A stretch of DNA of 60,086 bases from an uncultured Porphyromonas sp. (GTDB taxonomy: Bacteria > Bacteroidota > Bacteroidia > Bacteroidales > Porphyromonadaceae). A program made the translations under genes and the position numbers. This document shows, piece by piece, positions 43,285 to 49,924 of the stretch. The notes under the pieces are model-generated. The model was not told the origin of the DNA. It did not search any database and worked only from the letters and a program-made list of their open reading frames with translations. The first letter of the stretch is position 1; each line of letters opens with the position of its first letter. The stretch is taken from NCBI GenBank assembly GCA_900539155.1, contig UQBE01000008.1:1-60086 (forward strand), in the 5' to 3' direction.

Positions 43285-44607
43285 CTAAGCATGTTTCTGA
43301 CAGATTGCGATACCCTCCTTAGGCATCCCTGCCCCTACTAGGTCTAGATACTCCGAGGTGAAGAGTAGCTGCGTGCAGCGTAGGTTAACGCCGGCGGGCT
43401 TCGTAGCGATCACCCGAACGGTGTACTCGGTAGTGCCATCGGCTAATCCCTCTCGTACGGCGCCCCCTGTGATGTCAAAGCGGAAGTCGAGCGCATTGGT
43501 CAGTGTGGCGCGCCACTTAGAGGGGTCGGTGCTGGAGCTTATCTTGACCTTGAACTCAGCAACCTCCGTATCGGTCACGTAGTAGGTCGCTGTAGGATCG
43601 GGAGAGAGGCTCACGATCTTAGGCTCCTCGAGCTTCTTCTCACTCGCCTCTACATCCCAGGGCAAGACTTCCGTCTTCAGCAGTAATGCGTTGTGCGCTC
43701 CGATCTTAGTGATCGTACCTGTTAGCTGGTAGTGGCAGTTGCGATGCAGTGCGTAGTGATGGTCGGCGTTACTCGTCTCATCATTGACATAGGCCGTATA
43801 GGTCGTAGGGACTCCATTATAAAGGGCCTCAACGGTCAGAATGGGCGCATGACCTGTCGTATCGCTATCGAGACTCTCGTAGGTGTAGAGCGTCTTGTCA
43901 GCGATGTAAGAGGTAGCTTCTGCGTTGTTGACCAGCGTAGCTTCCTCAGCTTTGCTGTAGATCCATGTAGCCCCCAAGCTATAAGGATTTGGTGTCAAGA
44001 GCATACTGGTCTTAGGCAAGCGACTGATCGACACGCTACGGATGATGATCTGGTCGTCGGTCGCCGTCTCTTGCTTCAAGTCAAGCGTGATCTTAGCTCT
44101 CGTCTTGACCAAGTCGATTTCTGCCTTGACATTCTGATTCGTAAGGAGGGTCGCTGTCCCCTGCCCTGTCATCAAGATGGGCTGAGGCTTTGTAGCATTG
44201 CTGGGGTCCGTCTCAGGGATAGCCATACGGAGCAGGTCTTGCTTGAAGACGATCTTATTGAGTGCGTCTCTCATAGCCGGGCTCTCGTTGGCAATGACGT
44301 AGATATCCTTCTCACCTTCGTGAGCCTTCACGCGTAGCCAGTCGCTGAGATCGGTCGGCGTGCTAAAGCTCTGCTGTGCATCTAGAGCTCCTCCCGCCTT
44401 ATTGAAGACTAGGATACGGATCGTATGCACGGGTAAGTCCTCTACGAGGAGCTGTCCCCCGCGCAGGGTCATCGACGGGATAGAGAGCTGTACGGTGGCA
44501 GGCTCTAAAGTCTCTCTCAGCTCACTGCGCTGACACCCTGAGAGCACTATCAAGAGGAGTGCCGATAGTGCGAGCAGCGTTGTAAGTATAGGTCTATATG
44601 GTTTCAT
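43285..44607 (-). CDS. Fimbrial minor subunit lipoprotein
   Basis: A 440-residue predicted lipoprotein; the signal MKPYRPILTTLLALSALLLI leads to Cys25. The fimbrillin-like N-terminal domain contains VQLSIPSMTLRGG and VHTIRILVFNKAGGALDAQQ; HYALHRNCHYQLTGTITKIG followed by LKTEVLPWDVE marks the end of the fimbrillin fold. A C-terminal extension of about 110 residues follows. It lies 31 bp after the anchor gene. Confidence 0.75.
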   Translation of the reverse strand: MKPYRPILTTLLALSALLLIVLSGCQRSELRETLEPATVQLSIPSMTLRGGQLLVEDLPVHTIRILVFNKAGGALDAQQSFSTPTDLSDWLRVKAHEGEKDIYVIANESPAMRDALNKIVFKQDLLRMAIPETDPSNATKPQPILMTGQGTATLLTNQNVKAEIDLVKTRAKITLDLKQETATDDQIIIRSVSISRLPKTSMLLTPNPYSLGATWIYSKAEEATLVNNAEATSYIADKTLYTYESLDSDTTGHAPILTVEALYNGVPTTYTAYVNDETSNADHHYALHRNCHYQLTGTITKIGAHNALLLKTEVLPWDVEASEKKLEEPKIVSLSPDPTATYYVTDTEVAEFKVKISSSTDPSKWRATLTNALDFRFDITGGAVREGLADGTTEYTVRVIATKPAGVNLRCTQLLFTSEYLDLVGAGMPKEGIAICQKHA

Positions 44608-44638
44608 AGGATTTCAAGCTTTGCATGTGAATGAGACT

Positions 44639-45586
44639 TTAGTAGATGACAAACTGATGTACGACATTCCACGGGGTCACAACGACCTGCACGGCTATAT
44701 CTCCAGATCGCATGTCGATGAGTACGTTGAGCATCTTGCCTATCTCAGGTAGTAGGAGCGTGCCTCGTGAGTCCTTGGTAAAGCTCTCTATACACTTGTC
44801 GCCGACGTAGAAGTCTAGCTGGAATGGCTTGCTCTCGATAGGAGGGTAGACTCTAAAGGGGGCTATTCGGTAGTCGCCCGTAGAGTTATCTAGAGAGCCC
44901 ATCAGACGGTAGGTCGTGGGGTTACCATCGTATGTGTCAGCTATAGCGTAGTTGTCTAGGGACTTGCCAAAGAGAATCTGGGCTGTAGCGTAGTCTGTCG
45001 GGTCAAAAGCTTGTCGCTTATCAGCCTGACGACCGAGCCACTGCTCATAGCCTAGGACTGTCACATTGACCTGACAGGTGCGCCGACAGATGTCTATCGT
45101 CGCAGGCTCGCCTAGCTCGAGCTTGCCGTAGACTTGATCTCGGTCTAGTCGACCGGAGAAAAGGTCTGTCGGATATTGTCCAAAGCCGTCTGTACGCTGT
45201 AGCGGCATCTGTACATCCTCGATACGCTGTACGGACTCTAGTCGTGCTATGTCTGCAGGAGCTACATTGCCCCAAGCGACGAAAGTGAGCGACTTAGGGC
45301 CGTAGTGCTCGATGTGTATAGGCTTGCGCGACTTGATCTCCTCGGCGTTGAGGAGGATCTCGTCCAGGCGCTTGCCAGACTCATCAAACGTGAAGAGTAT
45401 CACGTTCTCTACATCCCCATCAGAGGTTATATCCTTGTTGGAGATATCTACAGCCCGTACGGTCAGCTCGAATGGTTGAGGACAGTCCTCTAGATCCTCT
45501 GCGATACAGCCAGACAAGAGGGCTAGCATCGACACTATCCACGCCGTGGTCGCTGTCTTATTGATCCATCTCTGTACGATATTCAT
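44639..45586 (-). CDS. FimB/Mfa2-family fimbrial anchor lipoprotein
   Basis: A 315-residue lipoprotein with signal MNIVQRWINKTATTAWIVSM and lipid Cys27. The mature start CIAEDLEDCPQPFELTVRA has the C-x(7)-CP pattern of the FimB/Mfa2 family, which anchors the fimbria to the outer membrane and limits its length in P. gingivalis. VENVILFTFDESGKRLDEIL is the shared fimbrillin core strand. It follows the major fimbrillin gene after a 206-bp gap that holds a stable hairpin. Confidence 0.85.
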   Translation of the reverse strand: MNIVQRWINKTATTAWIVSMLALLSGCIAEDLEDCPQPFELTVRAVDISNKDITSDGDVENVILFTFDESGKRLDEILLNAEEIKSRKPIHIEHYGPKSLTFVAWGNVAPADIARLESVQRIEDVQMPLQRTDGFGQYPTDLFSGRLDRDQVYGKLELGEPATIDICRRTCQVNVTVLGYEQWLGRQADKRQAFDPTDYATAQILFGKSLDNYAIADTYDGNPTTYRLMGSLDNSTGDYRIAPFRVYPPIESKPFQLDFYVGDKCIESFTKDSRGTLLLPEIGKMLNVLIDMRSGDIAVQVVVTPWNVVHQFVIY

Positions 45587-45729
45587 ATTAGTGTCTCAAT
45601 GGGGTGCTTAAAGTGAAGAGTAAGAAGTAAGAGAGCCTAGCATCAAACAGCTACAATCGTATGTTTGACTATGAAAGTACTATGAAGGAGTGTGATCTTG
45701 CGCTTGATGCCGGCTCTCCGACTGGATAG

Positions 45730-45779
45730 AGATGGCTCTAGAGCCACCGACCAATCTTCTGGTGGCTCTAAAGCTATCT
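45730..45779 (-). other. Stable RNA hairpin after the major fimbrillin gene
   Basis: Two 19-nt arms (45730-45748 and 45761-45779) pair along their full length with two G-U-type positions and a 12-nt loop. It begins 13 nt after the fimbrillin stop codon on the minus strand and has no T-run. It probably protects the 3' end of the fimbrillin mRNA or partly stops transcription, so that the major subunit is made in excess over the anchor and minor subunits. Confidence 0.65.
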
Positions 45780-45792
45780 GTAAAAGGGTGTC

Positions 45793-46971
45793 TTACCAGA
45801 CGACGTTTTGCTTGACAATGACCCAAGGTAGGACCTTGCACTTGACGTCAAGATTGGCCGTCTCAGCAGTTGGATCCTCAGGAGAGTTCGTACCAGGGCC
45901 AGTGATTGTGAGTGCAATCTCGTACTTGTTGTTGCGCTCGATAGCGTTCTTAGCCGTATGACCGTCCGCGTAGGTATAGCCATCCTTTGCCCAGTTGACA
46001 AGGACTGGGTAGTAGGTTGAGTGATCTGTCGTAGATACAATCCAGCCAGCCTCTACAGCTTGCTGAGCTTGATCAGGCGTTAGGTCTGATCCGTTAGCCT
46101 GTGTGAGCGTAGCCTTGAGGCAGAGGATGGTGGGGTGCTCGGCGGAGCTATTCTCTAGTACGTAGAAGCCCTTACCGGTCAGTTCGCCTGTGGTAGTGAG
46201 AGCCATCTTGAGCTCTGCCATCTCATTGTAGTTAGCCTCTGCTGGAGTGTACTTAGCGTCCGTCTTGCCAAAGAGCTTGACACCATAGAAGTAGTTAGCA
46301 TCAGTGTTGACTAGAGGCTTACCGAAGACATTGGACTGAGCCTTAGCGATGAGCGCTATTAGCTGACCCTCGTCAAACTTGACGCTGTAGAGTTTTGCGT
46401 AAGACTCTGCGAACTTTACAGTAAGGTTCGTTAGAGCCATACCAGCGTGGATGTGCTGGAGCTCGATAGGCTTATCTATAGAAAGACGATTACCGTCACC
46501 ATCTGCGTAGCCGTAGTAGTTATTGCCCTTCTGGAGATTGACGGAGACAGGCTCTGCGGTGAGCATGAAGGTACCCTTTTGGGGGTCTTGGTCGTCAGCA
46601 GAGAGCGTGTGCGTGAGAGCCTTGACCTTAGTTAGAGAGAGTCCCTTGAGGTTCTGGTTAGCGTAGTTAGCTACGACGACCAGAGTCTTAGCACCAGCTG
46701 TCGTCTGAATCTTGGTGACCTCTAGGGCGTTGGCGTCGTCAGCCTCCTTGTAGGCTACCTGAGCATCTCCCTGATAGACCATGACGGCTAGCTTCTGGAC
46801 CTTCATGTCTGCATCGCCTGCGCCATCCTCATAAGCTCTGAGGTCGGCCGACTTAACTGCGACGCTGATTGTAGCGTCTGTCGTGGACTGTGGTTCGTCC
46901 TGATTCTTGTTGCACGCCGTGAAGGCGAGTGTGAGAGCCACGAGGCTCAGTAGGAAAAGCTTACTTTTCAT
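45793..46971 (-). CDS. Major fimbrillin, Mfa1/FimA type
   Basis: A 392-residue lipoprotein precursor; the signal MKSKLFLLSLVALTLAFTAC ends at Cys20. In P. gingivalis such precursors reach the surface as lipoproteins, are cut by an arginine-specific gingipain in the N-terminal domain and polymerise by strand exchange. The core KVQKLAVMVYQGDAQVAYKE and the C-terminal NNKYEIALTITGPGTNSPED with LDVKCKVLPWVIVKQNVVW are typical. Arg55 in SADLRAYEDG or nearby Lys/Arg sites could be the cleavage point. The position directly before a strong hairpin and an anchor gene supports its being the shaft subunit. Confidence 0.85.
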   Translation of the reverse strand: MKSKLFLLSLVALTLAFTACNKNQDEPQSTTDATISVAVKSADLRAYEDGAGDADMKVQKLAVMVYQGDAQVAYKEADDANALEVTKIQTTAGAKTLVVVANYANQNLKGLSLTKVKALTHTLSADDQDPQKGTFMLTAEPVSVNLQKGNNYYGYADGDGNRLSIDKPIELQHIHAGMALTNLTVKFAESYAKLYSVKFDEGQLIALIAKAQSNVFGKPLVNTDANYFYGVKLFGKTDAKYTPAEANYNEMAELKMALTTTGELTGKGFYVLENSSAEHPTILCLKATLTQANGSDLTPDQAQQAVEAGWIVSTTDHSTYYPVLVNWAKDGYTYADGHTAKNAIERNNKYEIALTITGPGTNSPEDPTAETANLDVKCKVLPWVIVKQNVVW

Positions 46972-47024
46972 AATAGTTGATCGGTTAAAGGGTGAATGTA
47001 TAGTTTGTAATTGTTGTTAATTGC

Positions 47025-48479
47025 TTAGAAGTTGTCCTGCATATAGTGAAGGAACTCATCGAGGTTGTGCTGTGCGTCGGGTAGACCGAGCTGTGCAGCC
47101 TTGGTTAGGTAGGTACGAGCGTCGTCGTACTGCCCATTGTAGGCGTAGGCGATGCCCAGGATGGTGTAGAGCTTCGTATTCTTCTTATAGCGCTCTAGCA
47201 ACTTGACGGCCTGCGCATAGCGACCTGCCTCAAAGTCTATAATAGCGGCATTGGTCGCTGGCTCCACAGCATTGGGGAAAGCATCCGCAGCAATCGCCCA
47301 GGTCTCGTAGCGCTCGGCACTGCCGGCTGGGTAACTATTAGCCACCAGATTGACCTCGGCAAGGCTGAGGTGAGTCGGGTGTGTTTTGATGACCCCCTTC
47401 GCCTCCTCTAGGTCGAAGCCCTTGACCACAAAGGAGAAGGTGATGACCGTGCGACGTAGTGGCGGGTAGTAAGTCTGTAGCAGGTGAGCGTAGGTCTGTC
47501 CCTGATCGATAGCACGTAGGGCTGCTGTACGCTCGCTGGCAGGCTCCTCCTCGATGATCCGTAGGATCTGCTCCTTGTGCTCTACGTTGCTCTCCTCGAT
47601 GGCGGCTCGTAGTCCGTCCCAGTCGGCACCCATAGCCTGAGAAGTGTAGTGATTCTTGAAGCGTGGGTAGGTGCGTACGAGGTAAGCAGCGATGCTCTCG
47701 ACACGGCCCTCAGAGAGTCTCTGGTTGAGATCCGCATTACCCTCTGGCGAGGCATACCCAGTTAGTGAGAGGGCATCGACGGTTAGCGCACTATTGGTCG
47801 TCAGCTCCTGGAGCTTCTTGTCTATACGCTTGACCTCAGAGCGGTTGTTGCCGAGGTTCAGATTAAGGTTTGTCTTATTGACTGGGAAGGTAATCATCGC
47901 CGTGAGGCTCTCTTCTCGTCGCTTGGTCTCCTCGCCCTCAGGGACGAGCAGCGCATAGCGGTAGGTGGGCTGGTAGAGTGGGGCGAGCGCATGCGGTGTC
48001 AGTAGGGTAGTGTAGTCGCCTAGGTCGCAGCCGGCGCAGCCGTAGCCCTTAGCGTAAAATAGTAGTGAGGCGTCTTTCATCCATAGCGCAAAGGGTACCT
48101 CGGCTGTGTAGTGGTAGTGCTGCTCACCACTTTTGTTGCGAATTATATCGACCTCTTCGCCCGTACGACGTAGCATGATAGCCCGCGTACGACCCGAGAT
48201 AGAGATTGCTGGTAGGTCGAGCTGCTCGGAGCCATCGTTGGCCCGTAGCGTCGGCACGACCTTTAGCACCATGTTGCTCTTCAGTCGCTGCATCTGGGTC
48301 AGGTCTAGGTCAAAGTCGATGACCGCCTTGGCACCCTGTCTCGTTGCGACCGTCTGAGAGCTGACTCTGAGCCCCTCTAGCGGATTAGGAGCCTCCTGAG
48401 CTACACCTTCTGTCGGGAGAGACAGCATCGCTAGAGCAACTAGAGCGAGCGTCGTGAGATGTAATATAGTGTGTTTCAT
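47025..48479 (-). CDS. OmpA-like / DUF3868 outer-membrane protein
   Basis: A 484-residue exported protein (signal MKHTILHLTTLALVALAMLS). The N-terminal part (about 30-220) is beta-rich and fits the DUF3868 family found at the head of Bacteroidetes fimbrial operons. The middle has an OmpA-like peptidoglycan-binding segment (ALSLTGYASPEGNADLNQRL, SEGRVESIAAYLVRTYPRFK). The C-terminus is made of TPR-like helices (YTILGIAYAYNGQYDDARTY; LTKAAQLGLPDAQHNLDEFL). It may help to position the fimbria in the envelope. It ends 53 bp before the fimbrillin gene. Confidence 0.75.
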   Translation of the reverse strand: MKHTILHLTTLALVALAMLSLPTEGVAQEAPNPLEGLRVSSQTVATRQGAKAVIDFDLDLTQMQRLKSNMVLKVVPTLRANDGSEQLDLPAISISGRTRAIMLRRTGEEVDIIRNKSGEQHYHYTAEVPFALWMKDASLLFYAKGYGCAGCDLGDYTTLLTPHALAPLYQPTYRYALLVPEGEETKRREESLTAMITFPVNKTNLNLNLGNNRSEVKRIDKKLQELTTNSALTVDALSLTGYASPEGNADLNQRLSEGRVESIAAYLVRTYPRFKNHYTSQAMGADWDGLRAAIEESNVEHKEQILRIIEEEPASERTAALRAIDQGQTYAHLLQTYYPPLRRTVITFSFVVKGFDLEEAKGVIKTHPTHLSLAEVNLVANSYPAGSAERYETWAIAADAFPNAVEPATNAAIIDFEAGRYAQAVKLLERYKKNTKLYTILGIAYAYNGQYDDARTYLTKAAQLGLPDAQHNLDEFLHYMQDNF

Positions 48480-48509
48480 ATCTTCTGCGCTTTTGGTAGG
48501 GTTGTACGA

Positions 48510-49088
48510 TTAGAAGAGGTAAATCAGTGAGAGCGTTGCTTTCGTCGGGCCTAGGTAGTTTTTCTTTTCCTTGGCGACTATCTTGCCGCAGTGCTCGCAG
48601 TTGTAGCGTGTGTAGTCAAAGAGGGCGTAGCCTGCGCTGATCGAAGCCTCTAGGTTCCAGTGCTTGCCGAGCGCCCACTCATAGCCGTAGGTGATGCCGG
48701 CGCCGTAGCCCCATCCCTGGAGACGGTAGTCTTTGAGATTCTTCAGACGACCGATGGGCACGTTGAGCCTATTGACATTGTAAAAGCCCACAAGCCCGTG
48801 AAGACCGAAGAAATGCCCATTAAATGACTCACAGATGTAGTATCGCACCTCGGGTAGAACGGAGAAGTGCAGCCACTTCATCCCCGTCTCTTTATTAATC
48901 GGATTGATGAAGTTGTACCCACCCGATAGGTCTATAGTCCAGCGTGGTGCGACCCGAACCTCGATACCTAGATTGGGTGTAGCAGTCCCCCAGTAGAGGA
49001 GATTGGTCTTGATCCCTACATCCTGCGCCGTGCACCACGTTATGGCGGCTAGCAGGGAGAGAAGGAGGGTGAGAAGTCTATGTTTCAT
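48510..49088 (-). CDS. DUF3575 outer-membrane protein
   Basis: A 192-residue exported protein starting at the ATG at 49088 (MKHRLLTLLLSLLAAITWCT); the frame extends to 49157 without a better start. It is a predicted small beta-barrel: KTNLLYWGTATPNLGIEVRV, WTIDLSGGYNFINPINKETG, YYICESFNGHFFGLHG and TYGYEWALGKHWNLEASISA, ending in TLSLIYLF. This is the DUF3575 pattern, regularly paired with DUF3868 in fimbrial loci. It is the first gene of the operon, with promoter and operator-like repeats 111-210 bp upstream. Confidence 0.8.
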   Translation of the reverse strand: MKHRLLTLLLSLLAAITWCTAQDVGIKTNLLYWGTATPNLGIEVRVAPRWTIDLSGGYNFINPINKETGMKWLHFSVLPEVRYYICESFNGHFFGLHGLVGFYNVNRLNVPIGRLKNLKDYRLQGWGYGAGITYGYEWALGKHWNLEASISAGYALFDYTRYNCEHCGKIVAKEKKNYLGPTKATLSLIYLF

Positions 49089-49198
49089 ACGGTTTGCAAT
49101 AACGGTTTCGTGACTAATCCGGAAAGTAAGGGGGCAGCTCCAGCGGCTAACGCTCATCTCGTGAAGTGGGGCGGTGAACTGTTCCTAGGTTTCTGTTG

Positions 49199-49298
49199 CA
49201 AAATTAGGGCTCAGAATAGCTAAAAGTCGTATCAATTGCGGACAAAAACTTATCAATATCGGACAGGATTACATACCACCACTTATCAATATCGGACA
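49199..49298 (-). promoter_or_regulatory. Fimbrial operon promoter with three activator-type direct repeats
   Basis: On the minus strand three direct repeats occur: TGTCCGATATTGATAAGT at 49281-49298 and again at 49248-49265, and TGTCCGCAATTGATA at 49230-49244. The starts are 33 and 21 bp apart, that is three and two helical turns, all in one orientation. A TAATTTTG box (complement of 49199-49206) follows 23 bp after the proximal repeat, which therefore covers the -33 region. Direct half-sites 21 bp apart next to the polymerase site are typical of AraC-family activators. The leader before DUF3575 would be about 105 nt. Confidence 0.75.
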
Positions 49299-49374
49299 TG
49301 TCAAGTAGCATAACAAGCTAATATATACAGCATTGCAAGTGATAAGAGAGAAAATGAGGACAAGCTCTCACCCC

Positions 49375-49470
49375 CAGGGCTGACGCATTATAATTGCTCT
49401 GTCAGGAGCTACAGATAGCGACCAGCGAGGAATAGATGAGGTTACTACTATATATAATGTGTCACCCCTG
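49375..49470 (+). repeat. CAGGG module, best-preserved copy (96 bp)
   Basis: It starts CAGGGCTGACGCATTATAAT and ends TATATAATGTGTCACCCCTG, which are inverted repeats of one another over about 20 bp. The interior GGAGCTACAGATAGCGACC is shared with 136-228. It has no coding capacity. I see no flanking duplication. Confidence 0.8.
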
Positions 49471-49478
49471 TACGACAC

Positions 49479-49558
49479 CCTCTGATAGCTCCGCCCCCTC
49501 TGATGGCTCTGATGGCTCCGATCTCTAATCTCTAACCCCAACCCTCTAACCTCTAATT
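49479..49558 (+). repeat. 9-bp and 7-bp minisatellites before array copy 5
   Basis: About five 9-bp units (CTCTGATGG, CTCCGATCT and similar) are followed by about five CTCTAAY heptamers. Unit numbers differ from copy 4, which suggests slippage. Confidence 0.75.
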
Positions 49559-49577
49559 CCCCTCCTTTCTCGAATAT

Positions 49578-49737
49578 CCACGTGGGGAATCTCAAATCTC
49601 CACGTGGATATTTTTTATTTTCCACGTGGGCGTGATTCATTTCCTCCGAAGTTTCATTTAATTCCTCCGAAGAATTTTTTCTTCCCCACGTGGAAAATAA
49701 AAATTCTCCACGTGGATATTTCAAAATATCCACGTGG
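49578..49737 (+). repeat. CACGTG palindrome array, copy 5 (complete, reference copy)
   Basis: CCACGTGG occurs at 49578, 49600, 49622, 49686, 49708 and 49730. The two triplets are imperfect inverted repeats of each other. The 56-bp core between them holds TTCCTCCGAAG twice (49641 and 49662, 21 bp apart). The last pair forms a perfect hairpin with 18-bp arms (49703-49720 and 49725-49742) and a 4-nt loop. The module, minisatellites, array and MITE palindrome explain most of 49299-49924. Confidence 0.95.
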
Positions 49738-49841
49738 AGAATCATTTTTCCCGACACGGATCCGCATCGATATGTTTTTTGCTCCTAAATTATTGTAACA
49801 AGTCAGCGGTGAGTTTCTTCAGCTAGGGGGGGGCGCACCAT

Positions 49842-49861
49842 GAGACTGTTGCAACAGTCTC
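49842..49861. mobile_element. MITE end-to-end palindrome remnant
   Basis: GAGACTGTTGCAACAGTCTC is a perfect 20-bp palindrome: two MITE ends joined with nothing between. It lies after the tail of array copy 5. No target duplication is visible. Confidence 0.6.
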
Positions 49862-49924
49862 GCGATGATGTCGTGTCGTGTAGCAAGCCACACGGCACTA
49901 GTTGTCTTGCGTTAGTTGCGTGAT

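Noticed and set aside
49578..49737. Possible CRISPR array, given regular short repeats
   Set aside because: The repeated unit is an 8-bp palindrome, the sequences between are themselves repeats and not unique spacers, and no cas gene is present.
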